A stretch of 64,000 nt of DNA from Denitrificimonas halotolerans (GTDB lineage Bacteria > Pseudomonadota > Gammaproteobacteria > Pseudomonadales > Pseudomonadaceae): NCBI RefSeq assembly GCF_034259425.1, contig NZ_JAXIVU010000004.1, positions 62,001 to 126,000 on the forward strand, given 5' to 3'. Both the position numbers and the translations under genes were made by a program. Under the pieces are notes generated by a model. That model was not told the origin of the DNA, did no database searches, and was given only the letters and a program-made list of their open reading frames with translations. Numbering within the stretch: position 1 is the stretch's first letter; every line of letters begins with the position of its first letter. This document shows positions 16,204 to 24,464 of this stretch, piece by piece.

Positions 16204-16740
16204 ATGAGTCATGCTAGTCAGCAGTTTGTTCCTTTGAATGTTGCCGTTCTCACTGTCAGTGACACACGCACACTTGAAACTGATACTTCAGGGCAGTACT
16301 TAACTGATCAATTGGTCAATGTCGGCCATACTGTAGCCGAGCGTTTGATTTTGAAGGATAACCTATATCAAATTCGTGCGCAGGTGGCGAGTTGGATTGC
16401 GAGTGATTCTATTCAAGTTGTGCTGATTACAGGTGGCACTGGTTTTACTGAGCGTGATAGCACTCCGGAAGCGGTTCGTTGTTTATTTGACCGTGAAGTT
16501 GAGGGCTTTGGTGAGTTGTTTCGGCAAATTTCCTATACCGAAATTGGCTCTTCAACTATTCAATCGCGTGCTTTAGCGGGATTATCAAACAATACTCTAG
16601 TGTGCTGTATGCCTGGATCTACTAATGCGTGTCGCACGGCTTGGGAAGGTATTTTGTCTGAGCAATTGGATTCATGTCATACACCTTGTAATTTTGCGCC
16701 TCATGTCGGTCGAAAAGCTGCTTGCTCAGGGCGTGCATAA
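16204..16740 (+). CDS. moaB: molybdenum cofactor biosynthesis protein MoaB (MogA/MoaB family)
   Basis: A 178-residue member of the MogA/MoaB family, which adenylylates molybdopterin before metal insertion or acts in a related step. Conserved motifs are LTVSDTR, ITGGTGFTERDSTPEAV and MPGSTNACRTAWEGIL. It starts the plus-strand operon and ends one base before the second moeA gene, so the product likely hands its substrate directly to MoeA. The family name rather than strict MogA activity is what the sequence supports. Confidence 0.93.
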   Translation: MSHASQQFVPLNVAVLTVSDTRTLETDTSGQYLTDQLVNVGHTVAERLILKDNLYQIRAQVASWIASDSIQVVLITGGTGFTERDSTPEAVRCLFDREVEGFGELFRQISYTEIGSSTIQSRALAGLSNNTLVCCMPGSTNACRTAWEGILSEQLDSCHTPCNFAPHVGRKAACSGRA

Positions 16741-16741
16741 A

Positions 16742-17947
16742 ATGAGCTTGTTGAATGTGGATGCAGCTTTGCAGGTGCTGCTTGAGCAGGCGCAATCTGC
16801 TCTACCTTTAGAGACTGAAGAAATCGACTTAGATAAGGCTGAGAATCGCGTGCTTGCAGAACCTTTGATGGCTCAGTTTGCTATGCCACCATGGCCGAAC
16901 AGCTCGATGGATGGCTATGCTGTACGAAGCTCTGAAATTGAAGCAGGACAGGCTTTGCCTGTGAGTCAAAAAGTATTTGCAGGCCAACAACCTAAACCAC
17001 TCCAAATCGGTAGTTGTGCACGCATTTTTACTGGTGCACCTATGCCTGAAGGGGCGGATGCCGTTGAGATGCAAGAAAATACCGAGCTGCTAGACGATGG
17101 TGCAGTACGTTTTGCACATGAGGTTGTTGCGGGGAAGTTTGTGCGTCCTAAAGGTCAAGAAGCTATGCCTGGTGATGAAATATTGCCAGCAGGGATTCGT
17201 CTAGGGCCTGTTGAGTTGGCAATGGCTGCAGCGATGGGAGCGGCTACAGTTAAAGTACGCCGCCAGTTACGTGTGGCTGTAGTGTCAACAGGGGATGAGT
17301 TGGTTGAACCAGGACAGCCTTTAGCGCCAGGTCAGATATATAACAGTAATCGCACCATGCTTATTCAGAGCTTGAAGCGTTTAAGCTGTTGTGTGATCGA
17401 TATGGGGATTTTTCCAGATCATCTTGAGCAAACGCGTCAACGCTTGTCTGAGCTGCAAGGGCTAGGTATCGATGTGTTGATCAGCAGCGGTGGGGTATCG
17501 GTTGGTGAGGCAGATTTTCTGGGTCAAGTGTTGCGTGAAGAAGGCGAGCTGAGATTTTGGAAGCTTGCCTTAAAGCCCGGTAAGCCTTTTACTTTGGGCT
17601 GTTATCAGGGAGTGCCTGTGCTAGGGCTGCCGGGCAATCCTACATCGAGTTTGGTGACTTTTTTACTACTCGCTCGACCCTATCTCTTGAGTCGTATGGG
17701 TGTGACAGATGTAACAGCGCAGCATTATAACGTGCCAGTAAACTTTGCTATGCCTGTTCCTGGGGCGCGCCGAGAGTTTGTCCGTGTAGCTATTGTTGAT
17801 GGCTGGGCGGAAAAAATTGACAACCAATGCTCAGGTATTTTACGCAGTGCGACGCAGTCTCATGGACTGTTGGAATTACCCGAATACAGCACGTGTGAAG
17901 TAGGTGATCTGTTGCGCTTCTTTCCTTTTTCAAGCTTACTGAATTAA
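16742..17947 (+). CDS. moeA: molybdopterin molybdenumtransferase MoeA (copy 2)
   Basis: A second MoeA of 401 residues with NSSMDGYAV, TGAPMPEGADAVEMQEN, SSGGVSVGEADFLG and GLPGNPTSSLV, all diagnostic of the family. It starts at ATG 16742, one base after the moaB stop; the open frame extends upstream inside moaB, but that part is out of context. The product differs throughout from the copy at 13073-14302, so this is an old paralogue and not a recent duplication. Its coupling to moaB suggests it is the main metal-insertion partner in this operon. Confidence 0.94.
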   Translation: MSLLNVDAALQVLLEQAQSALPLETEEIDLDKAENRVLAEPLMAQFAMPPWPNSSMDGYAVRSSEIEAGQALPVSQKVFAGQQPKPLQIGSCARIFTGAPMPEGADAVEMQENTELLDDGAVRFAHEVVAGKFVRPKGQEAMPGDEILPAGIRLGPVELAMAAAMGAATVKVRRQLRVAVVSTGDELVEPGQPLAPGQIYNSNRTMLIQSLKRLSCCVIDMGIFPDHLEQTRQRLSELQGLGIDVLISSGGVSVGEADFLGQVLREEGELRFWKLALKPGKPFTLGCYQGVPVLGLPGNPTSSLVTFLLLARPYLLSRMGVTDVTAQHYNVPVNFAMPVPGARREFVRVAIVDGWAEKIDNQCSGILRSATQSHGLLELPEYSTCEVGDLLRFFPFSSLLN

Positions 17948-17961
17948 CTCATAGCGTTGTT

Positions 17962-17995
17962 AGCACTAAGGTACAGGGATTTGTATCCTAGTGCT
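17962..17995 (+). terminator. hairpin after moeA copy 2
   Basis: AGCACTA pairs with TAGTGCT, with a further partly paired region inside, followed by TTTAG. It lies 15 bases past the stop, between moeA and modA. Confidence 0.5.
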
Positions 17996-18071
17996 TTAGC
18001 TTGATATACCTTATTAAATTATAAAGCGTTATGGTTTGTTATATATCACGAAATGGGTGAGGTCAGCTATA

Positions 18072-18824
18072 TTGAAAAAAATTCTAAAAAATGTATTGGC
18101 CATGGTGATTTTTTTTGCTTCAGGGCATATCGCAGCAGCACAAATTACTGTATCTGCAGCGGCGAGTTTAACCAATGCATTTAAAGAAATTGCAGCTAAC
18201 TTTGAAGAGGCTCACCCTGAGCACCATATTCTACTCAATTTTGCTGGGTCGGGTGCTTTGCTCCAACAAATTGCTCAAGGCGCACCTGTTGATGTTTTTG
18301 CGTCGGCAGATCAAGCCACTATGGATCAAGCCCAAGAACAAGGTTTACTGACGGAAGGTAGTCGTAAAGATTTTGTGCAAAATACTCTAGTAGTCATTAC
18401 TCCAGTTGCGAGCGTACTAAAGCTTACTCAACTGAGTGATTTACAACATAAAAGTGTACAACGCTTAGCTGTGAGCAACCCAAGCAGTGTACCGGTCGGA
18501 CGGTACAGTAAAGAAGCGCTGCTGACCCATCAGCTTTGGGATGTTTTAAGTGATAAGGTAATTAATACGCAAAATGTGCGCCAGTCACTTGATTATGTAG
18601 CGCGTGATGAGGTGGATGCAGGGTTTGTTTATGCTACGGATGCAATTCTTATGGCTGATAAAGTTAAAGTGCAATTTACAGTCCCTTTAGTAAGAGCTAT
18701 CAGCTATCCATTGGCAATTACTCAAGATGGTGATGACAAGGCGTTAAGTCAGCAGTTTGTTGATTATATTTTGAGTGAAGACAGTCAAGCTGTGTTGACT
18801 CGGTATGGTTTTAGTCAGCCATAA
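18072..18824 (+). CDS. modA: molybdate ABC transporter substrate-binding protein
   Basis: The periplasmic molybdate-binding protein, about 250 residues. I choose a TTG start at 18072 because it gives a normal signal peptide (MKKILKNVLAMVIFFASG, cleavage after AAA) and a GTGAGG ribosome-binding site lies nine bases upstream; another in-frame TTG at 18036 would add 12 residues without a good site. The mature protein begins ITVSAAASLTNAFKEIA, and GSGALLQQI and PVDVFASAD are the oxyanion-contact segments of ModA. It heads modABC. Confidence 0.93.
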   Translation: MKKILKNVLAMVIFFASGHIAAAQITVSAAASLTNAFKEIAANFEEAHPEHHILLNFAGSGALLQQIAQGAPVDVFASADQATMDQAQEQGLLTEGSRKDFVQNTLVVITPVASVLKLTQLSDLQHKSVQRLAVSNPSSVPVGRYSKEALLTHQLWDVLSDKVINTQNVRQSLDYVARDEVDAGFVYATDAILMADKVKVQFTVPLVRAISYPLAITQDGDDKALSQQFVDYILSEDSQAVLTRYGFSQP

Positions 18825-18835
18825 GGGGTGAGTCA

Positions 18836-19513
18836 ATGGATGCTGCTTGGGTTGCGCTAGGCTTATCACTGAAGGTGGCTGGTTGGGCTACAGCGCTGAA
18901 CCTTTTTTTAGGGGTTGGCGTTGGTTTTTTCTTAGCCCGAATGCGTTTTCCAGGGCGTGATGTATTAGATACTCTTTTAACGTTGCCAATGGTGATGCCA
19001 CCTACTGTTTTAGGTTATTACCTATTAGTGTTGATGGGGCGACGTAGTGTCTTGGGGGAATGGTTATATGATAATTTTGGTATTCACTTGATTTTTACTT
19101 GGCAAGGCGCAGTGATTGCTGCCACTGTGGTGTCTTTTCCTTTGGTGTTTAAGCCTGCACGAGCTGCTTTTGAAGCGGTTGAACATGAACTAGAGCAAGC
19201 TGCTAGGGTGTTAGGCGTGTCGGAGTTGGCAATCTTCTTTCGTGTAACTTTACCTTTGGCGTGGCGTGGGATTATGGCGGGCTTGTTGCTGGCTTTTGCA
19301 CGGGCTTTGGGTGAGTTTGGTGCAACTTTAATGGTTGCCGGTAGCATTCCTGGAAAAACGCAAACTTTATCGATAGCTGTCTACGAAGCTGTGCAGGCAG
19401 GGCAGGATGGCACGGCCCATTTATTAGTGATAATTATCTCTATAGTATGTGTTGCAGTGTTGCTTGGTGCGACTCGTTTAGCACCTGGACGTGTTAGTGG
19501 GCGCAATAGGTAA
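18836..19513 (+). CDS. modB: molybdate ABC transporter permease
   Basis: A 225-residue inner-membrane permease with about five transmembrane helices. The PTVLGYYLLV segment and the cytoplasmic EAA-type loop around RVTLPLAWRG and RALGEFGATLMVAG are typical of ModB. It lies 11 bases after modA and four bases before modC. Confidence 0.96.
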   Translation: MDAAWVALGLSLKVAGWATALNLFLGVGVGFFLARMRFPGRDVLDTLLTLPMVMPPTVLGYYLLVLMGRRSVLGEWLYDNFGIHLIFTWQGAVIAATVVSFPLVFKPARAAFEAVEHELEQAARVLGVSELAIFFRVTLPLAWRGIMAGLLLAFARALGEFGATLMVAGSIPGKTQTLSIAVYEAVQAGQDGTAHLLVIIISIVCVAVLLGATRLAPGRVSGRNR

Positions 19514-19517
19514 ACTT

Positions 19518-20201
19518 ATGTTTTTAGAGTTAAACATCAGTAAAACCATGCGTTCAGCGCAGCAAAAGTTTCAGTTGGAACTTGATTACGCTTCAAGTCA
19601 TGATCGATTAGTAGTGCTTGGTCCATCTGGAGCTGGTAAAAGTCTACTGTTGCAAATGATTGCTGGGCTTTTAAAGCCTGATCGTGGTTATGTTAGGTTG
19701 GCAGGTCGAACTTTATTCGACCAAGCACAAGGTATTAATTTGACGCCACAACAGCGTGAAGTTGCGTTTTTATTCCAGAGTTACGCACTTTTTCCGCATT
19801 TAAATGTACGCCAAAATATTGCTTTTAGTTTGAAGCGTGGTTTATTCAATCCCAGTACGAAAATAGTGGATAAAAGGGTTGATCATTGGTTGGATAATTT
19901 TGCTTTGACAGAAGTACAGTTTCAGCGTCCTCATGAACTGTCGGGAGGGCAGCGTCAGCGTACAGCTTTAGCGCGCGCTTTAGTGACAGAGCCGCGAGCC
20001 TTACTCTTAGATGAGCCTTTTTCCGCCTTGGACCCAGACTTGCGCTCACATATGCGTATGGAGTTGCGAGCATTACAAGAACAGTTGGCTGTACCTTTGA
20101 TCTTGATCACCCATGATGTAGAGGATGTGGAAGTTTTTGCGAAGGATACTTTATGCTTGAGAAGTGGCAGTATTGACCTGCAGAGGCAACAGACTTTATA
20201 G
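19518..20201 (+). CDS. modC: molybdate ABC transporter ATPase, short form
   Basis: The ATP-binding subunit that powers molybdate import. Walker A is GPSGAGKS, the signature is LSGGQRQR, Walker B is ALLLDEP and the switch His is in LITHD. The protein ends at 227 residues, just after the nucleotide-binding domain, while most ModC proteins (about 350 residues) carry a C-terminal Mop/TOBE domain that binds molybdate and inhibits the transporter. There is no sign of that domain downstream. The start at 19518 was chosen because the longer frame overlaps modB. Confidence 0.93.
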   Translation: MFLELNISKTMRSAQQKFQLELDYASSHDRLVVLGPSGAGKSLLLQMIAGLLKPDRGYVRLAGRTLFDQAQGINLTPQQREVAFLFQSYALFPHLNVRQNIAFSLKRGLFNPSTKIVDKRVDHWLDNFALTEVQFQRPHELSGGQRQRTALARALVTEPRALLLDEPFSALDPDLRSHMRMELRALQEQLAVPLILITHDVEDVEVFAKDTLCLRSGSIDLQRQQTL

Positions 20202-20214
20202 CCTTTGATGCAGT

Positions 20215-20253
20215 GTTACCCCGTCACTTCTGCTTTAAAAGTAATGGGGTAAA
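20215..20253. terminator. hairpin between convergent modC and SDR genes
   Basis: TTACCCC pairs with GGGGTAA, with an inner ACTT/AAGT pairing. There is no strong T tract, but the position between convergent genes fits a terminator. Confidence 0.45.
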
Positions 20254-20262
20254 CAAATACAA

Positions 20263-21144
20263 TCAATAGATTTTAGCTGGATTAGGCTGGGGAGGGGAGC
20301 CTAAAAGTTTACGGTAGGATGGGGGTTGTAGGCCATCACGGTCAGTAATCTGATAGCGCTGGGCAATTTCGGCAGAGATGAGTCGGTGCCCGCTAAGCTC
20401 ATCGCCTTTAGGGTCGTGGGCAATGGCATAAATAATCTCACCTATAAATTCAGGTGATTCAGCACTAGCCATAAATTGTTCATATTGTTCTTTACTGACA
20501 TCACCCGCAATGGCAGAGCGCTCGGTTAGTAAGGGGCCCATCCAAATGGATACTGTGCGCACACCTGTTCCTGAAAAGTCGATAGCCATATCGTGAGCCA
20601 ATTTATCAACCCCAGCTTTCTGTGCACCATACGCAGGACCATGCATATAGCAGCTAGCACCAAACGAAGAGCTAAACATAATTAATCCGCTTCCTTGCTT
20701 GACCATTATCTGAGCAGCATGCCAACTGGCGATATAGGCAGAACGCAAGCCGACATCTAATATTTTGTAGGCTTGAACTTCCTTTTCCCAAAATGGTTTT
20801 TGTTCAATGAGCTGGTTATGCATAAAGGCTGCATTGTTAACTAAAATATCTAAACGCCCCTGCTCTTTTTCGACTTGAGCGAAGAGCGCTGCTGTTTGAG
20901 CATCATCACTGTGATCGCAAACCACTGGAATAGCTAGTCCTCCTGCTTGTTTGATTTGTTCAGCAGTGTCATATACTGTGCCGGGCAGAATAGAACCATC
21001 CCATCCTATAGCGCTTCCCATTGTTGTGCTGCGTCCGGTGACGTACACAATCATACCTTTTTTAGCTAGGGCTAAAGCGATGCCTCGACCAGCACCACGA
21101 CTTGCTCCAGTTACAATTGCGACTTGTTTTTGTTGTGTTTGCAT
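20263..21144 (-). CDS. short-chain dehydrogenase/reductase
   Basis: A 293-residue NAD(P)-dependent oxidoreductase of the classical SDR fold. The cofactor motif TGASRGAGRG is at the N terminus, NNAAF follows, the catalytic Ser lies in MFSSSFG and the catalytic pair is YGAQK. The start at 21144 (MQTQQKQVAIV) has AGGAT upstream; the frame extends to 21183 without a better site. The substrate cannot be deduced. It faces a SnoaL-like gene across 175 bases. Confidence 0.88.
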   Translation of the reverse strand: MQTQQKQVAIVTGASRGAGRGIALALAKKGMIVYVTGRSTTMGSAIGWDGSILPGTVYDTAEQIKQAGGLAIPVVCDHSDDAQTAALFAQVEKEQGRLDILVNNAAFMHNQLIEQKPFWEKEVQAYKILDVGLRSAYIASWHAAQIMVKQGSGLIMFSSSFGASCYMHGPAYGAQKAGVDKLAHDMAIDFSGTGVRTVSIWMGPLLTERSAIAGDVSKEQYEQFMASAESPEFIGEIIYAIAHDPKGDELSGHRLISAEIAQRYQITDRDGLQPPSYRKLLGSPPQPNPAKIY

Positions 21145-21319
21145 TATTGATCCTGTGTCAGGTGTGTGACTCAACGAGCGCAAGCACGTGAGTACTGATT
21201 AGGGTTTTGAACCAAGGCTTAAATTACAATAGCAGTGGCACTAAAGCGAATCGAGTTGCAGGGCAGAAATAAAGTCTTATCATGGTCGACACACTTCATA
21301 AAAATAATAAAGGTTCTAC

Positions 21320-21817
21320 ATGACACTTGAGACTAACCTAGAACAGCGTCTGCAGCGCTTAGAAGATAAACAAGCTGTTTTGGAATTAAAATATCGTTAC
21401 CTGAATGCTTGCGATGAAAAACAGCCGGACGTAGTTGCTGAGTGTTTTAAAAGAGGCAAGATCGATATTGATTTTGGTCATATCGGCCAATTTGATAATC
21501 GCGAAGATTTTGTCAGTGTTTTTAAAGCTTTAGGCTGCCATGAGCATATTATTGATATGCATCATGCGAAAAATCCAGTTTTTCTTGATTTAACTCAAAA
21601 CTCTGCACGTTTAAAAATCAGCATGCGTTTTCAAAGCATCAATACTCAAGACAAAACAAGTATTGAGTTAGGTGGCTACTATTTAGATGGTTACCAAAAG
21701 GTTGGTGGGCGGTGGTTTATTACACAAAGCTCATTCACTATTAACTCGGTAAAAATGATGGATTTCTCTACACAGGAAAATAGGTTGATTTATGCAGGCA
21801 ACTGTATGCCTAAATGA
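21320..21817 (+). CDS. SnoaL/NTF2-like domain protein
   Basis: A 165-residue soluble protein with the cone-shaped NTF2-like fold pattern: an N-terminal helix (LEDKQAVLELKYRYLNACDEK) followed by the strand-rich region with GGYYLDGYQKVGGRWFITQS. Such proteins include isomerases, hydratases and ring-hydroxylating small subunits, and many have no known activity. It is divergent from the SDR gene; the two could act on the same compound, but this is speculation. Confidence 0.75.
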   Translation: MTLETNLEQRLQRLEDKQAVLELKYRYLNACDEKQPDVVAECFKRGKIDIDFGHIGQFDNREDFVSVFKALGCHEHIIDMHHAKNPVFLDLTQNSARLKISMRFQSINTQDKTSIELGGYYLDGYQKVGGRWFITQSSFTINSVKMMDFSTQENRLIYAGNCMPK

Positions 21818-22008
21818 TGTAGGTAAGTATAGATGGCAGTTATGCCTTGACACATGTGTTTAAGTGTTGGGACGGCTGGTATGGGTTTATAGTACTTGAT
21901 TGCGCTATATTCTTTTTTTGAATATGTAAATTGATTTATATTCTTTTTAGTTTTTATAGATGTGTTGCATAGTACTCATCAACAACTTAATGACTGAGGA
22001 ATAGTTCA

Positions 22009-22647
22009 ATGGCAATTCAACTTGGCGATATCGCTCCCGATTTCCAGCAAGACTCCAGTGAGGGTGTCATTCGTTTTCATGAGTGGTTAGGAGAGAGTTG
22101 GGGAGTACTTTTCTCACATCCAGCAGACTTCACTCCAGTGTGCACAACGGAGTTAGGTTTCACTGCTAAGCTTAAGGATGAGTTTGCAGCACGCAATGTG
22201 AAAGCCATTGCATTGTCTGTGGATCCGGTTGACTCGCACCATAAGTGGATTAAAGACATCAACGAAACACAAAACACCCAAGTGAACTTCCCTATCTTGG
22301 CTGATGATGATCGCAAGGTATCGAATCTATACAACCTGATTCATCCAAATGCAGATGATACTTTAACGGTACGGTCACTTTTCATTATTGATCCGAATAA
22401 GAAAGTGCGCCTGACCATTACATATCCAGCCAGTACGGGTCGTAACTTCCATGAGATTTTGCGTGTGATTGATTCTTTGCAACTGACTGACAATTATAAA
22501 GTTGCTACACCTGCAAACTGGGAGGATGGTGAGGAGGTTGTGATTGTACCTTCGATTCAAGATAAGGCTGAATTAGAAGAGCGTTTTCCCAAAGGTTACC
22601 GTGCGGTGAAGCCTTATTTACGTTTAACTCCACAACCGAATCGTTAA
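22009..22647 (+). CDS. 1-Cys peroxiredoxin (Prx6 type, LsfA-like)
   Basis: A 212-residue thiol peroxidase that reduces hydrogen peroxide and organic peroxides. The peroxidatic cysteine is Cys45 in HPADFTPVCTTELG, and no second cysteine is seen, so the enzyme is of the 1-Cys class. The C-terminal extension ending in KPYLRLTPQP is typical of Prx6 proteins and of Pseudomonas LsfA. TGAGGAAT precedes the ATG. The 191-base upstream gap is AT-rich and probably carries its promoter. Confidence 0.93.
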   Translation: MAIQLGDIAPDFQQDSSEGVIRFHEWLGESWGVLFSHPADFTPVCTTELGFTAKLKDEFAARNVKAIALSVDPVDSHHKWIKDINETQNTQVNFPILADDDRKVSNLYNLIHPNADDTLTVRSLFIIDPNKKVRLTITYPASTGRNFHEILRVIDSLQLTDNYKVATPANWEDGEEVVIVPSIQDKAELEERFPKGYRAVKPYLRLTPQPNR

Positions 22648-22711
22648 CAGGTTTTGACTGCGGAGTAACTGTTTGCTGTGCGGTCTCACTGGATGGATAA
22701 GGAGTGCACTG

Positions 22712-23284
22712 ATGCCTCATTCAACTCGATATCTGATTGTTCCAGGTTGGCAAGGATCGCCAGCAGAGCATTGGCAGTCTCATTGGCAAAAGGTTTTGCC
22801 AGATTGTAGTCGTGTTGAGCAGAAGGACTGGATGCTGCCTAATCGTCAGGCATGGATTGCAGAGCTGGAGTGTCAAATAGCCAAGGATCGGCGTCCAGTG
22901 ATTTTAATAGCTCATAGTTTAGGCTGTGTTACTGTGGCTTTATGGGCGGCGCAGGCTGCTCCAGCTTTATTGCAGCAAGTACAAGGTGCTTTATTAGTTG
23001 CACCTGCTGATGTGGAGCGACAAGACTGTCCCGAGCCTTTGCGTAACTTTGCTCCGATCACAGAAAAGCCTCTGCCTTTTCCAGGCTTTGTAGTGGGTTC
23101 CAGTAATGATCACGCAGCAACTGCGCAGCGAGCTCTACAGTTTGCTCATTGGTGGGGGTGTGATTCAGTTATTTTGCCGCAAGCAGGGCATATTAATGTG
23201 GATTCAGGGTTTCACCGCTGGGAGCAGGGCTTTAACTGGCTTTATAAGCTACAAGAGCGTGCTGATTATCAGCATATTGCCTAA
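22712..23284 (+). CDS. RBBP9/YdeN family alpha/beta hydrolase
   Basis: A 190-residue serine hydrolase. The oxyanion segment is PGWQGSPAEHW, the nucleophile is Ser69 in AHSLG, the acid is probably the Asp of SSNDHAA and the base is the His of QAGHINVDSGF. AAGGAG lies nine bases before ATG 22712, which decides the start over an upstream in-frame TTG. Members of the family are small esterases of mostly unknown substrate. It is co-directional with the peroxiredoxin gene, 64 bases downstream. Confidence 0.87.
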   Translation: MPHSTRYLIVPGWQGSPAEHWQSHWQKVLPDCSRVEQKDWMLPNRQAWIAELECQIAKDRRPVILIAHSLGCVTVALWAAQAAPALLQQVQGALLVAPADVERQDCPEPLRNFAPITEKPLPFPGFVVGSSNDHAATAQRALQFAHWWGCDSVILPQAGHINVDSGFHRWEQGFNWLYKLQERADYQHIA

Positions 23285-23632
23285 GTTTTTGGACAGAAAT
23301 TTGGAGCTTGAGTCGGGATGATTAATTTAAGCGAGGTAGTTTGTGGACGAGTTTTTGACAGTGCACGATACGTTCATAGCACAAATTAATTCGTCGCTAT
23401 TAATGTTGTATCAACTATCGGGGATATCACAGGACTGCATTCGTAATTTCAATCACCCTATTTTAGATTTTTAGGGGTACTGTCATCAGCGAAACAAACC
23501 CTGTTATAAAAATGCTGTTCATCTAGTGCATGATTCTTCTAAGGCTTTTCCACCGCCTCTTTAGTTTTTTGTTGTTCTTCTAAACGCCAGTAATCAGCCA
23601 CCAAGTCTAGCGAGGGAGAGAAAACTAATGAG
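23285..23632. other. 348-base intergenic region, possible gene debris
   Basis: No full gene is present. On the minus strand a short frame (about 23539-23660) reads PLANSLVFSPSLD then DYWRLEEQQ and ends at 23539; it overlaps the ppk2 3' end in another frame. It looks protein-like but has no start, so it may be chance or debris. The rest shows nothing recognisable. Confidence 0.35.
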
Positions 23633-24463
23633 TTAGCCAGCGGGTGACCATGGTTCGTCGAGATCCTCTACATTAAAGGGCAGTTTTGGTTGTGGCCAAT
23701 GTAAGTTTAATTGTTCAAACTTTTGTGCAATGAGACTGCAGAATAATAGATTTCTTACGGGTTTGTTATTGGCTGGCAATATATACCATGGGTGGGTAGT
23801 GGTTGAGCTGTGTTTAAAAGCTTGATTCCAGTTATTTTGAATGTATTCAAACTGCTGATGGCCTGAAAGATCTGCTTCAGATATCTTCCAGTGTTTTTCT
23901 GGGTTTACAAAGCGCTGTTGCAGACGACTTTTTTGTTCGTCTTTTGAGACATGTAGATACATCTTTATGAGATGGATATGGCGTGAGGACAGTTCATCTT
24001 CAAACTCAAAGAGCTGTTGTAACCGTCCTGAAGCCTGGCTTTCGTTAATATAACCATCGGCTAAATCGCTCACTAAACCTTCATAAGGGGTGCGATTAAA
24101 TATGGTAAGGACCCCTGGAGTTGGTAGCTTTTCACGAAACCTCGTTAAAAAGTTATCACGCCGTTGTTGCTCAGTAGGTTTTTGAAAATCACTGACACGC
24201 ACACCTTGAGGGTTTAGCCCACGTAAACTGTTACGTATCACGCCATCTTTGCCTGAGCAGTCAGGGCCTTGTAACCAGATTAAAATAGCAGGGCCTGAGT
24301 TGGCCCAAAGTAATTGTTGTTGGCGGTCCATGGTCGTGCGTAAAGCTTTTAAACGTTTATCGCACTCGCGTAAAGTCAAACCAAAATTACGTCCAGGATC
24401 GAGATTCAATCCTGTTTTGGGATTATAGATGCATTCATTAAGTAGCGTGTCAGCTAAGCGCAT
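23633..24463 (-). CDS. ppk2: polyphosphate kinase 2 family protein
   Basis: A 276-residue PPK2-fold enzyme that transfers phosphate between polyphosphate and nucleotides. The P-loop is GPDCSGKDG at about residues 66-74, and the lid/catalytic NRTPYEGLVSD follows. The protein has a single PPK2 domain, so by length it is of the one-domain type that uses ADP/GDP or AMP; which one is not clear. It starts one base after the yejK stop, so both are probably co-translated. Confidence 0.9.
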   Translation of the reverse strand: MRLADTLLNECIYNPKTGLNLDPGRNFGLTLRECDKRLKALRTTMDRQQQLLWANSGPAILIWLQGPDCSGKDGVIRNSLRGLNPQGVRVSDFQKPTEQQRRDNFLTRFREKLPTPGVLTIFNRTPYEGLVSDLADGYINESQASGRLQQLFEFEDELSSRHIHLIKMYLHVSKDEQKSRLQQRFVNPEKHWKISEADLSGHQQFEYIQNNWNQAFKHSSTTTHPWYILPANNKPVRNLLFCSLIAQKFEQLNLHWPQPKLPFNVEDLDEPWSPAG

Positions 24464-24464
24464 A

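Noticed and set aside
18030..18060. Possible ModE operator before modA (CGTTAT ... TATATATCACG)
   Set aside because: The two halves are not good inverted repeats of each other, and no modE gene is in the window.
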